A DNA stretch of 64,000 nucleotides from positions 92,574-156,573 of the forward strand of contig JADJHZ010000016.1 of NCBI GenBank assembly GCA_016707205.1, read 5' to 3'. The position numbers and the translations under genes were made by a program. The number at the start of each line of letters is the position of its first letter. Positions within the stretch are counted from its first letter, which is position 1. The notes under the pieces are model-generated. The model saw only the letters and a list, made by a program, of their open reading frames with translations, made no database searches and was not told the DNA's origin. Positions 1-9,032 of this stretch are shown in pieces. Origin of the DNA: Haliscomenobacter sp. Its GTDB lineage: Bacteria > Bacteroidota > Bacteroidia > Chitinophagales > Saprospiraceae.

Positions 1-93
1 AATGGCTGGTAACGACCATATAGTCAATTTAGAGAAAGCCTGAACGAATTAGCACGACCGCATCATTGTGGTTTGGCAATACAATTTAAAATT

Positions 94-1822
94 ATGCGCA
101 ACCTACTCTGCATGTTTTCGCTTGTTATGGTTTTATGCTCCTGCAATCAACATAAAACCAACAAACCAGAAGCGGCTGATTCAGATTCCATCTCGCAATA
201 TGGCGTGCTTTGCGCGCCGGAAGTGATTGATCAATCGTGGTACTCATCTGGGAAGGTAGCCCCCCTGTTTAGCCAACTTGAAGGAGTCCATTTCCCTATC
301 TCGACAAAAAACGCTAAGGTTCAGCAATACGTTAACCAGGGACTTATGTTGTCTTTTGGTTTTAACCATGCCGAGGCCGCGCGTTCGTTTTATGAGGCGG
401 CGCGGCAAGATCCGGCTTGCGCCATGTGTTGGTGGGGCTTTGCTTATGTTTTAGGACCAAATTACAATGCGGGCATGGAGAAGGATAATTTTCAAAGAGC
501 ATACGACGCCGTTCAAAAAGCCAAATCCTTATCTGTAAACTGCACGCAGAAAGAAAAAGATTTGATTCAAGCCTTGGCTCGCCGCTATTCAGACGATACG
601 ACGATTTCTCGTTCCTTGCTCGATTCTTCTTATGCAGCGGGCATGCGACTAGTTTATAAAAAATACCCTACCGATGCCAATATCGCTTCCCTTTTTGCCG
701 AGTCGCTTATGGATTTACATCCCTGGAATTTGTGGAATAAAGATGGAAGCATTCAGCCCTGGACGAATGAGATAATGACCGTGCTTGAAAAAGGCCTACA
801 GACAGAACCGCGGCATGCGGGTGCAAAACCATTTTTACATTCACGCAACGGAAATGTCGTCGAATGCGGAAGCAGGGGAAAAAAGCGCCGATTTGCTTCG
901 AGATTTGGTTCCTGGTTCGGGCCATCTTGTTCACATGCCTTCCCATACTTATATCAGAATCGGACGTTATCACGATGGGGTTGTTGCCAATGAAAAAGCG
1001 GTATTGGTTGATAGGTTATATACGGAAGCATGCCATGCGCAAGGCGTGTACCCACTAGCCTATTATCCACACAACTACCATTTCCTATCCGCATGCGCGG
1101 TATTGAGCGGCGAAAGCCAACGTGCAATGAAGGGAGCATTGGAAACCTCCAACCATGCTCATATCAAACTATTGCGCGACCCCGCATGGGCCACATTGCA
1201 GCATTACTATTCCATTCCCTGGTATGTGCAGGTAAAGCTGGGTTTGTGGAATGACATCCTGAAATCTCGCTCTCCTGAAAAAGATTTAAAATATCCATCG
1301 GTAATTTGGCATTATGCAAAAGGGATGGCGCAGCTTTCACAAAACAACATACTGGATGCAAAAAAGCATCTTGCCGAAATGAAAACCATCATGACCGATA
1401 CCACGATCAAAGATTTGAGCATTTGGGGAATAAACAGTGTATTTGATCTATGCATCATTGCTTCCAAGACATTGGAGGCAGAGATATATGCAAAAGAAAA
1501 AAATTTTCCAGCTGCAATTGAGCTGCTACTGGAGGCTGTTGCAAAGGAGGACGCCCTAAATTACAATGAACCGCCCGACTGGTTTTTTTCTGTTCGCCAC
1601 CATTTAGGCGCGGTTTTATTGGAAGCCAAACGATTTAAGGATGCTGTAAAAGTATATGAGAAAGATTTGACCATATACCCTGAAAACGGATGGGCGTTGA
1701 GAGGCATGATGAATGCCTATGAACAACTTGGCGATAAAACGAACTTTGATAAAGCCAAACGCCGCTTTGAACAGGCGTGGAAATATGCCGACATTAATAT
1801 TTTTTCGTCAAGAATATTATGA
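94..1822 (+). pseudogene. TPR lipoprotein, broken by a +1 frameshift
   Basis: An exported TPR-type protein of about 575 residues in two frames. The N-terminal part starts at ATG 94 with a lipoprotein signal (hydrophobic stretch, then LCSC) and contains a Cys/Trp-rich helix pair (CAMCWWGF). It reads well to about residue 244, then becomes nonsense. The matching continuation (HFYIHATEMSSNAEAG) is in the next frame and runs to 1822 with further TPR-like helices. Removing one A from the A4 run at 825-828 joins them as AGANHFYIHA, so the break is a single extra base. An upstream TTG at 73 is possible, but ATG 94 places the signal peptide correctly. Function is not known beyond protein-protein contacts typical of TPRs. 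The frameshift could be real or a homopolymer miscall. Confidence 0.72.
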
Positions 1823-2086
1823 GCCAGAATTAAAAAATAAGACAGCCAACAATCGGTTTGAAAGCCAGAAAATTCTTGTAACGGCCACTTTCAAGCCATC
1901 AGAGTTTTTGGGGAAGCGTTCACATGGACAAGATCAAAAGCCCGCTGGACGATTTGGAGATTTGAAGATGCATCGTTATATTTAAAAGTAAAATCCCCAT
2001 TGGCCCGGGTTTTGCTTTGGAGGCACTAATGTAGTAGTTGGCAGAACCCCTGAAAATCAGAATTTAACAAAACTTGAATTTAATAA

Positions 2087-2893
2087 TTATGCTCTGAAAA
2101 AGAGTATCTTATTGTCCTTCTTACTGTTGTTTTAGCCGGCAGTACATTTGGACAAGACATCGACCTTGCTGACCAATATTTTAAACTGGCTGAGGATTGT
2201 AAAAAAACTCAAAACATTGACAGCGCTTTGGTCTACTATGAAAAAGCATCTATTGAATTTCAATCGCTCAAGAATACCGAAAAGGAAATTAGTTGTTACA
2301 ATCAAATAGGGGTAGTATTAACCCGGCTGGATAAATATGAAGCAGCTAAAACTTATTTATACAAAGCATTATCTATTGGACTTAATTCACTCGACTCAAA
2401 CAATCTTGAGGTAGCAACTACCTACATAAGTTTAGGAGTCGTTTATAATGCAGAAGGAAACTACAGCCAGTCCTTAATCTATCATAACAAGGCACTAAAA
2501 ACCAGGATTCATCAACTCGGAAAAATGAATTCTCAAACAGCGACAAGTTATGGTAATCTTGGAAATGTATATTTGAACGCAAAGGAATATGACAAATCCG
2601 TTGAAGCCCATTCAAAAGCTATGAAAATACGAGAAAAGATTTTTGGCAAAAAAAGTGTAGAGATTATAGAAAGTTACAGAGGTTTAGGAAATGCCAACAG
2701 GGAAAAAAAGAATTACAAAAAGTCGTTAACCTATTTTGAAAAAGCGCTGGAAAACAAGTTGCTTCAGAGAGGTGAAAGGCATAAAGATTTAGTTAGGTAC
2801 TACAAACAAGTTGGTGAGGTATACTACCTCATGGGGGACAAATTGAATGGAGATAGATACCAAATTAAAGCGGATGAAATTGAAAAAAGATAA
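2087..2893 (+). CDS. exported TPR protein lacking a visible start codon
   Basis: Tandem TPR units (roughly five) fill the clear part from 2228 to 2893, with pairs such as YEAAKTYLYKAL and YDKSVEAHSKAM. Upstream of TTG 2228 the same frame stays open to a stop at 2084 and spells a good signal peptide (KEYLIVLLTVVLAGSTFGQ, then DIDLADQYF), but has no ATG, GTG or TTG before it. The nearby ATG at 2089 is out of frame and meets TGA at once. The true start has probably been lost by an indel near 2090-2097. The last codons (EIEKR and the stop) lie inside a stretch that matches the right half of the MITE-like element at 39060-39216. Function unknown; TPR binding role inferred. Confidence 0.6.
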   Translation, partial: LCSEKEYLIVLLTVVLAGSTFGQDIDLADQYFKLAEDCKKTQNIDSALVYYEKASIEFQSLKNTEKEISCYNQIGVVLTRLDKYEAAKTYLYKALSIGLNSLDSNNLEVATTYISLGVVYNAEGNYSQSLIYHNKALKTRIHQLGKMNSQTATSYGNLGNVYLNAKEYDKSVEAHSKAMKIREKIFGKKSVEIIESYRGLGNANREKKNYKKSLTYFEKALENKLLQRGERHKDLVRYYKQVGEVYYLMGDKLNGDRYQIKADEIEKR

Positions 2894-2938
2894 TAAAATT
2901 TCATGCAGAAGGCAAAGAGTGGTCTTTTGAGAAAGGCC
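2881..2938. repeat. remnant of the MITE-like element (right end)
   Basis: About 55 bases closely match the right end of the element at 39158-39216 (AAATTTCATGC, then GGCAAAGAGTGGTCTTTTG) with about five mismatches. The remnant supplies the stop codon and last residues of the TPR gene before it. Confidence 0.6.
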
Positions 2939-3005
2939 CGAAAAATCGCCAAGCCTGGAGCCATTAGCAGCCATTGAATTTACCTTTTAGCCGCAATAAA
3001 GCAAC

Positions 3006-3572
3006 ATGGAAAAAGACGGTATCCTCAACATAACAACAAGAGCGGAATGGAGAAATTGGCTTGAAACCAATTTCAATACAAAGAAGGAAGTTTGGCTGGT
3101 ATACGCTAAAAAGTCAACAGGCAAACAACGCATACCGTACAATGATGCCGTTGAAGAAGCCCTTTGTTTCGGCTGGATAGACAGTATCATTAAAACCCTT
3201 GACGAAGACCACACCATCCAGCGATTCACGCCCAGAAAAGCAAAGAGCACGTATTCACAACCGAATATAGAACGACTGAAATGGCTGGCCGAAAACAATT
3301 TAATTCATGATTCGCTTCTTATAAAACTTCAGGAGATCATCTCGCAAACGTTTGTCTTTCCCGAAGACATAATTAATGCAATAAAAAGCGATCAAGTTGC
3401 CTGGAATAACTATACCCAGTTTTCCGAGCCCTATAAACGAATACGTGTTGCCTATATTGACAGTGCAAGAAAACGGCCAGAGGAAGTCATCAAACGACTC
3501 GCCAACTTTATTCAAAAGACACGCGACAACAAACTTCTGCCAGGATTTGGCGGAATTGATAAATATTATTAG
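3006..3572 (+). CDS. YdeI/OmpD-associated family protein
   Basis: 188 residues, the usual length of the YdeI family. The N-terminal half has the family block WLVYAKKSTGKQRIPYNDAV followed by EALCFGWIDS, and the C-terminus has the usual helical region ending GFGGIDKYY. There is no signal peptide, so it should be cytoplasmic. Members have been linked to resistance to peptides or bacteriocins and to stress, but the biochemical role is not settled. The start ATG at 3006 follows an AT-rich gap. Directly downstream is the tail of a YciI-like gene that belongs to a duplicated segment, so the end of this gene marks a recombination boundary. No defects seen in the gene itself. Confidence 0.8.
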   Translation: MEKDGILNITTRAEWRNWLETNFNTKKEVWLVYAKKSTGKQRIPYNDAVEEALCFGWIDSIIKTLDEDHTIQRFTPRKAKSTYSQPNIERLKWLAENNLIHDSLLIKLQEIISQTFVFPEDIINAIKSDQVAWNNYTQFSEPYKRIRVAYIDSARKRPEEVIKRLANFIQKTRDNKLLPGFGGIDKYY

Positions 3573-3582
3573 CCGTTATTCT

Positions 3583-3696
3583 GATCCTGCAATAAAAGCA
3601 ACGTTATTACGCGCAGAACTTTATCCCTGGTATGGGTCTGCTGCAATATCTGAATACTTAAATGTACACAATAAAATTTGGAAAATAAAACCTTAA
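3583..3696 (+). pseudogene. 3' fragment of a YciI-like gene
   Basis: An in-frame piece of 37 codons ending at TAA 3694-3696 equals the C-terminus of the intact exported YciI-like gene at 7168-7626 (LLRAELYPWYGSAAISEYLN), with one changed residue in the shared tail (NVHN for NAHN) and changes at the left edge. It has no start and no core domain, so it is a remnant carried with the duplicated cupin gene. Confidence 0.8.
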
Positions 3697-3699
3697 CCA

Positions 3700-4047
3700 A
3701 TGAGCAACATACCATTTCAAACCATAGACTGGGCTTCCATTGAAAAAGTTGAATATAAGGGCGAGACAGGAGTAGCGCTCTGGCAGACCATTCAATTTGC
3801 TGGACTTAGAATACGGTTGGTAGAATACTCAAACGGGTATTTAGCCGACCACTGGTGTCAAAAAGGACATATTGTACATTGTCTGGAAGGTGAGTTCATT
3901 AGCGAACTAAAAACAGGAGCGCACATTAAACTAACCAAAGGGGAAACGTATATTGTGTCTGATGAACTTAGTTCGCACCGTTCGGTTTCCGAAAACGGCG
4001 TTAAACTTCTTATTATTGACGGAGACTTTTTGAAAACCGATTCATGA
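3700..4047 (+). CDS. DHCW-motif cupin protein, copy A
   Basis: 115 residues, a single small cupin barrel. The motif YLADHWCQKGHIVHCLEGE carries the conserved Asp-His-Cys/Trp cluster that names the family, and a second cupin strand block includes SDELSSHRS. No signal peptide, so cytoplasmic; the ligand and reaction are unknown. It starts 3 bases after the YciI remnant stop. The protein differs from copy B (7630-7977) at one residue (Asn/Ser), although the genes differ at 11 bases, so 10 of 11 changes are silent. That implies both copies were under selection as proteins after duplication. Confidence 0.85.
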   Translation: MSNIPFQTIDWASIEKVEYKGETGVALWQTIQFAGLRIRLVEYSNGYLADHWCQKGHIVHCLEGEFISELKTGAHIKLTKGETYIVSDELSSHRSVSENGVKLLIIDGDFLKTDS

Positions 4048-4052
4048 ATTAT

Positions 4053-4079
4053 AGCGGTTTGAGAAATGCCCAAACCGCT
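4053..4079 (+). terminator. hairpin after cupin copy A
   Basis: AGCGGTTTG (4053-4061) pairs with CAAACCGCT (4071-4079) around a 9-nt loop just after the stop codon. There is no T tract, so termination is only inferred. Copy B lacks this hairpin. Confidence 0.45.
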
Positions 4080-4131
4080 TCGGTCCGTATATTTCTTACC
4101 TGAACACTTGGATAGCGGCAAATAATGGATA

Positions 4132-4164
4132 AGACTTTCCAGGTTTTGAAAACCTGGAAAGTCT
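4132..4164. repeat. 33-bp perfect palindrome
   Basis: Two 16-base arms (AGACTTTCCAGGTTTT and its complement) meet at the single base G4148. It lies between cupin copy A and the GH3 gene, and could be a terminator, a protein-binding site or an interspersed repeat. The core CCAGGTTTT also begins the arms of the inverted repeat at 37308-37383. Confidence 0.7.
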
Positions 4165-4227
4165 GTTACCCAGATGCATCGAGTTGTTCAAAACACTATA
4201 AATGGACAGACATTAAATAATTTACGC

Positions 4228-7002
4228 ATGAAGTACCTGATTTTCCTTTCCGTTAGTCTTTTTACCTCCCTGAATTTAATCAGCCAAACCATTGACCAGC
4301 AGGTGGATCGTTTGTTGCGGCTCATGACCCTCGAAGAGAAAGTAGGCCAAATGACCCAAGTAGAACGAGGCGCTTTAGTAACGCTTGGGCACATCTCCAG
4401 CTATGGTATTGGATCCATTTTGAGTGGTGGCGGCTCATCCCCTTCGTCAAATACGGTGACGGGATGGGCGAATATGTATGATATATTTCAGCGCAAGGCA
4501 TTGGAGAGCAGGTTAGGGATTCCATTGATCTACGGGATTGATGCCGTACATGGACACAACAATGTTTACGGCGCCGTTATTTTTCCCCATAATATTGGTA
4601 TGGGTTGTACCTGGAATCCGGCGTTGATCGAAGCGGCTAATCAAATCGTCGCTAAAGAAGTGGCCGCTACCGGTATCGACTGGACATTTGCCCCCTGCAT
4701 TGCCGTGCCGCGAAACGAACGATGGGGCAGAACGTATGAAGGATTTGGCGAAACAGCAGAAATCCAAAAAATCATGGCCCGCGCATCCGTTCTCGGGTTA
4801 CAAGGAACGGATTTAGGGGCAAAGGAAACCATTCTGGCTTGCGCGAAGCATTTCGTTGGCGATGGAGGAACGATCAATGGAAGCGATCAGGGAAATACGT
4901 TTGTTAGCGAGCAAGAACTCCGGTCGGTTCATATGGACGGATACAAGGATGCCATTGCGGCCAAGGTAGGTACCGTTATGGCTTCGTATAGCAGTTGGAA
5001 CGGGGTGAAATTACATGGGTATAATTACCTGCTGACCCATGTGCTAAAAACCGAACTAGGATTTGAAGGGTTTGTTATTTCCGATTGGAAAGGAGTCGAT
5101 CAGGTGGATGAGAATTACCGCACGGCGATCAAAAGATCGATTAATGCGGGCGTTGACATGGTTATGGTGCCCGATAGATATGAGGTATTTATTGGTCATC
5201 TTCTAAGTTTGGTTCAAGAGGGCGAGGTTAGTCAATCCAGAATAGATGATGCCGTGCGAAGAATATTGAAGCAAAAATTCTTGCTTAATTTATTTGAGAA
5301 ACCCTTTACGGACCATTCATTAGCCGCTTCCGTAGGCTCCCAGGAACACCGTGCTATAGCGCGACAAGTGGTAAGAGAATCGATCGTACTTTTGGATGCC
5401 AAAAATGATGTGCTTCCCCTGAAAAAAAACAATCAAACCATCCTAGTGGCTGGTCCTTTAGCCGCTGACCTGGGAGGGCAATGTGGGGGTTGGACCATTT
5501 CCTGGGCAGGAGGCAATGGCGCGATTACTCCCGGTACGAATATTTTGACGGGTATTCAAAAGCTGGCGGGATCGAGCAAAGTCATCTATGCGCCCAATGG
5601 GAATTACACGGGTTCGGTTGATGTGGCCGTGGTCGTTATTGGTGAAAAGACACCCTACGCAGAGGGGGGCGGAGATCGTTCTTCCTTGGTATTAGGCCCA
5701 GAAGATGTGAACCTGTTAAAAACCCTAAAAGAAAAAGGCATACCGACCATTGCGTTGTTGGTCTCGGGCCGGCCGATGGTTTTTGGAGAGCTCCTACCCT
5801 ATTCCGATGCCATGCTGGCGGTTTGGTATCCGGGCACCGAAGGAGACGGAATTGCCGAAGTGCTTTTTGGCGATTACCTGCCTTCCGGAAAACTTACCCA
5901 TTCCTGGCCCAAAACGATGGCGCAAATTCCCATCAATGTGGAGGATAGTCATTACAACCCGTTGTATGGGTATAAACATGGTTTGGATCAATTCCCAACG
6001 AAGGTTTCTGCTCCTGCATTAGTGCCTTACGCCGCATCGACTACCCCTTCAGGCGATAAGATTGTACTGGCGCTGTCCGATAAAATCACCTTGGCGGAGG
6101 CCCTCCATTCCGATTTTACCGTAAAAATAAATGGCGCCGTAATCCCTAACCTCCTTCGCGAAATACGTATTGCCAGCTACGATAAGAGTATCCTGTTGCT
6201 TGCTTTGAACCGGGCTATTGACGTAGCCGAGAACATTACCCTTTCTTATTCGGGAAAGAACATTGCTTCTGAGGGTTTGGTGCTGGATAGTCTGGCTAAT
6301 TTTTTCGTGTATAATGCCGTCGCCGCTGGCAACAAAACCTATGCGGCGCCCGGGCGGGTAGAGGCGGAATATTTCTTTGCCATGAATGGTATCCAAACGG
6401 AACCTTGCACGGATGTTGGCGGCGGTGAAAATGTGGGCTACATCGAAAGCGGGGATTGGATGAAATATACGATTAACGTAACCCAATCCGGGCTTTACCG
6501 AATTGTCAATAGAATTGCTGGGTTTTCAGGAGGAACCTTGCTGCTCACCTTTAATGATTCGCTGCAAACAGAAGTGCCATACAGCGCTACCAATGGTTGG
6601 CAAAACTGGCAAAACTTTAACACGACCATTCATTTAAAGGAGGGGGTCTATGTCATGCAAGCTCGCGCACAAGCCAATGGGTTTAATATCAACTACTTTA
6701 ATTTTGAATTGCTAACAACCTCTGTTCAGGAGCAGGTTGCTACCATCCAATACCTTGCAGCATATCCTAATCCGGTAGATGGTACGTTAAGCCTGGAGTT
6801 TTCGTCAGCCTATCCCCAGCACATTACCATCAAATTAATGGATCTTGCCGGCAGGATGACTCAGAACCTATATGCCGGTACGGTAAGTAGTGGCAAGAAT
6901 CAATTCCAGTTTTCGCTTAATCCCAACTTACCCAAAGGGGTGTATTTCGTAGAGATTAAAGATCGTTTTAAGCGGAATTTTCAAAAGATTGTCAAAGAGT
7001 AA
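4228..7002 (+). CDS. secreted GH3 beta-glucosidase with CBM6 and T9SS sorting domain
   Basis: A 924-residue glycoside hydrolase family 3 enzyme. ATG 4228 is chosen because a signal peptide (MKYLIFLSVSLFTSLNLISQ) follows directly. The GH3 barrel carries the nucleophile in ISDWKG (Asp about 286), and the second domain carries the likely acid/base in YAEGGGD (Glu about 479). Near residues 700-830 a CBM6-like module begins (RVEAEYF, then IESGDWMKY). The last about 80 residues form a type IX secretion sorting domain (YPNPVDG...KGVYFVEIKD). It should remove glucose from the ends of beta-glucans outside the cell; the exact linkage cannot be read. The gene is intact and lies between two 465-bp direct repeats, so recombination could delete it. 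Confidence 0.9.
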   Translation: MKYLIFLSVSLFTSLNLISQTIDQQVDRLLRLMTLEEKVGQMTQVERGALVTLGHISSYGIGSILSGGGSSPSSNTVTGWANMYDIFQRKALESRLGIPLIYGIDAVHGHNNVYGAVIFPHNIGMGCTWNPALIEAANQIVAKEVAATGIDWTFAPCIAVPRNERWGRTYEGFGETAEIQKIMARASVLGLQGTDLGAKETILACAKHFVGDGGTINGSDQGNTFVSEQELRSVHMDGYKDAIAAKVGTVMASYSSWNGVKLHGYNYLLTHVLKTELGFEGFVISDWKGVDQVDENYRTAIKRSINAGVDMVMVPDRYEVFIGHLLSLVQEGEVSQSRIDDAVRRILKQKFLLNLFEKPFTDHSLAASVGSQEHRAIARQVVRESIVLLDAKNDVLPLKKNNQTILVAGPLAADLGGQCGGWTISWAGGNGAITPGTNILTGIQKLAGSSKVIYAPNGNYTGSVDVAVVVIGEKTPYAEGGGDRSSLVLGPEDVNLLKTLKEKGIPTIALLVSGRPMVFGELLPYSDAMLAVWYPGTEGDGIAEVLFGDYLPSGKLTHSWPKTMAQIPINVEDSHYNPLYGYKHGLDQFPTKVSAPALVPYAASTTPSGDKIVLALSDKITLAEALHSDFTVKINGAVIPNLLREIRIASYDKSILLLALNRAIDVAENITLSYSGKNIASEGLVLDSLANFFVYNAVAAGNKTYAAPGRVEAEYFFAMNGIQTEPCTDVGGGENVGYIESGDWMKYTINVTQSGLYRIVNRIAGFSGGTLLLTFNDSLQTEVPYSATNGWQNWQNFNTTIHLKEGVYVMQARAQANGFNINYFNFELLTTSVQEQVATIQYLAAYPNPVDGTLSLEFSSAYPQHITIKLMDLAGRMTQNLYAGTVSSGKNQFQFSLNPNLPKGVYFVEIKDRFKRNFQKIVKE

Positions 7003-7167
7003 GAAGCGGTTTGGATTCCGCAATCGCCGGGGTGGCAGCGGATAAGGGATATAGGCGAAATGATAAGCAACAAAGTAAGGGTGAACGGTTTCGGGTTTTT
7101 ACTTTGGTCAGTTTCGCTAATATAGTAGTTATAGGGCATTTTAAAAACAACAATAAAACGGAAAATT

Positions 7168-7626
7168 ATGAAATCACTAATAACCTTTATATTCATACTT
7201 TCAATTGTACCCTTTGCATTTGGACAAACAACCAACCCCCAACTCGACACAACGCTCGCTAAAAAATTGGGCGCTGATGACTACGGAATGAAAATGTATG
7301 TCTTCGTAATTCTCAAAACAGGAGACAATAAAACAACGGATAAACCATTTGTTGACAGCTGCTTTGCCGGCCATTTTGCCAACATGGAAAGATTGGTTGA
7401 AACCAAACAACTGGTTCTTGCAGGGCCATTTGGAAAAAACAATGATGATTTCAGAGGTTTGTTTATTCTGAATGTGCCGTCCATTGCCGAAGCGGGCAAA
7501 CTTCTTGAAACAGATCCGGCCATAAAAGCAACGTTATTACGCGCAGAACTTTATCCCTGGTATGGGTCTGCTGCAATATCTGAATACTTAAATGCGCACA
7601 ATAAAATTTGGAAAATAAAACCTTAA
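7168..7626 (+). CDS. exported YciI-like domain protein
   Basis: 152 residues: a signal peptide (ending FAFGQ) followed by a YciI-like ferredoxin-fold domain (YVFVILKTG, then GHFANMERLVE and LVLAGPFG). YciI proteins are small dimers with a conserved His-Asp pair and an uncertain enzymatic role; here His is present in GHFANM. Export is unusual for the family but seen in Bacteroidota. Three bases separate its stop from cupin copy B, so the two are probably co-transcribed. Its last 37 codons occur again as a remnant before cupin copy A, which shows this locus is likely the parent of the duplication. Confidence 0.8.
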   Translation: MKSLITFIFILSIVPFAFGQTTNPQLDTTLAKKLGADDYGMKMYVFVILKTGDNKTTDKPFVDSCFAGHFANMERLVETKQLVLAGPFGKNNDDFRGLFILNVPSIAEAGKLLETDPAIKATLLRAELYPWYGSAAISEYLNAHNKIWKIKP

Positions 7627-7977
7627 CCAATGAGCAACATACCATTTCAAACCATAGACTGGGCTTCCATTGAAAAAGTTGAATATAAGGGAGAGACAGG
7701 AGTAGCGCTCTGGCAGACCATTCAATTTGCTGGACTTAGAATACGGTTGGTAGAATACTCAAGCGGGTATTTAGCCGACCACTGGTGTCAAAAAGGACAT
7801 ATTGTACATTGTCTGGAAGGCGAGTTCATTAGCGAACTAAAAACGGGAGCGCACATTAAACTGACAAAAGGGGAAACGTATATTGTGTCTGATGAACTTA
7901 GTTCGCATCGTTCGGTTTCCGAAAACGGCGTCAAACTTCTTATCATAGACGGAGACTTTTTGAAAACTGATTCATGA
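7513..7977. repeat. 465-bp direct repeat, copy B (YciI tail + cupin)
   Basis: Partner of 3583-4047 in the same orientation, without gaps. Here the YciI gene is complete, so this copy is more likely the original. Similarity resumes weakly after the cupin stop (ACCTGAATACTTGAATAG against ACCTGAACACTTGGATAG near 4099) after a deletion of the hairpin region. Confidence 0.9.
7630..7977 (+). CDS. DHCW-motif cupin protein, copy B
   Basis: 115 residues, identical to copy A except Ser for Asn in the strand before YLADHW. The family metal and ligand cluster (ADHWCQKGH) and the later SSHRS block are intact. It follows the complete YciI-like gene by 3 bases, which suggests a two-gene operon. Its partner is exported while the cupin has no signal, so they would act in different compartments. 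Function not known. Confidence 0.85.
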   Translation: MSNIPFQTIDWASIEKVEYKGETGVALWQTIQFAGLRIRLVEYSSGYLADHWCQKGHIVHCLEGEFISELKTGAHIKLTKGETYIVSDELSSHRSVSENGVKLLIIDGDFLKTDS

Positions 7978-8043
7978 ACTAATTACTACCTGAATACTTG
8001 AATAGACCTGACACATAACAGTTTGATTAAAAAAATTTGACTT

Positions 8044-8979
8044 ATGATCCGACATCTGGCGCCAATTGCATCGATCGCCCTATTCTCCTTGGGCAATCTC
8101 TCGTGTAAGACCAATTCAATGACCCATGTAGATAACAAGAACGATGCTACGCCTACTGGAGTCTTGTCGTTTCTGACTACCAGAGATGGAAATTTTGAAG
8201 TCTATACGATGACTGCAGATGGAAAAAACGTAACCAATCTGACCAATAACCAAGCATTAGACTTTTGGTCTTCCTGGTCACCAGACGGTAAGTACATCCT
8301 GTTTTATTCCAATCGCGACGGCAACAATGAAATTTACCGTATGGATGCAGACGGGAACAATCCCATCAATCTTTCTAATCATCCATCCAACGATTATCTG
8401 CCCTGCTGGTCTCCGGATGGAAAAAAAATTGCCTTTACTTCAGACAGGGACCACAAGAGCAGGGAAATTTATACCATGAACAGGGATGGCTCTGAAATCG
8501 CCAGGTTAACATCCAATGACCTTTTTGAAGAGGTTCCAACCTGGTCAATGGATAGCAGGAAAATACTGTTTACCCGGCAAATTAAAGAACCCGGCGACAC
8601 GTCCCATGCAGCCAATGGCGAAATTTTCATTATGGATGCCAATGGTAAAAACGAAAAACGGCTGACATTCAAAAAGGGGTACGACTCCGGCGCCAAATTT
8701 TCCCCCGATGGAAAACAGATCGCATTCTATGGGCCAACGGAGGATGGAAATTTTGAGCTTTTTGTAATGAACTCCGATGGCAGCAACATAATCAACCTGA
8801 CCAACGACATGTTGGAAGACTACTCCCCTTCCTGGTCGCCAGACGGAAAGTGGATTGCCTATTCCAGCGGTACTTCTGCTCAATACGATGTGTGGTTAAT
8901 ACATGTTGGGACCAGAAAGAAAATTCGATTGACTACCGAACCAAAACGCAATGAGACCCCTGTTTGGAAGCCAGACTAG
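8044..8979 (+). CDS. TolB-like PD40 beta-propeller lipoprotein
   Basis: 311 residues. ATG 8044 opens a lipoprotein signal (LFSLGNLSCKTN, Cys as the lipid site). The rest is a run of PD40/WD40-like repeats, seen as SPDGK or close variants about six times (WSPDGKYILF, WSPDGKKIAF, FSPDGKQIAF, WSPDGKWIAY), each followed by a blade with the pattern IYxMNxDG. This is the fold of the TolB C-terminal propeller. It is probably held on the outer membrane facing the periplasm or surface and binds a protein or glycan; no catalytic residues are evident. It sits between the cupin and a sulfatase on the same strand, which could indicate a polysaccharide-use setting. Confidence 0.8.
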   Translation: MIRHLAPIASIALFSLGNLSCKTNSMTHVDNKNDATPTGVLSFLTTRDGNFEVYTMTADGKNVTNLTNNQALDFWSSWSPDGKYILFYSNRDGNNEIYRMDADGNNPINLSNHPSNDYLPCWSPDGKKIAFTSDRDHKSREIYTMNRDGSEIARLTSNDLFEEVPTWSMDSRKILFTRQIKEPGDTSHAANGEIFIMDANGKNEKRLTFKKGYDSGAKFSPDGKQIAFYGPTEDGNFELFVMNSDGSNIINLTNDMLEDYSPSWSPDGKWIAYSSGTSAQYDVWLIHVGTRKKIRLTTEPKRNETPVWKPD

Positions 8980-9032
8980 CAAACTTCTGTAATTTTTAAA
9001 TCACCAGCGGCGCCACCTAAAGAAACATGCAT

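Larger units (their letters stand above)
3583..4047. repeat. 465-bp direct repeat, copy A (YciI tail + cupin)
   Basis: Matches 7513-7977 base for base with no gaps at a constant offset of 3930. I count 15 differences by eye (4 before the cupin start, 11 within it), about 97% identity. It contains the last 37 codons of a YciI-like gene and a whole DHCW cupin gene. Together the copies bracket the GH3 gene. Confidence 0.9.
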
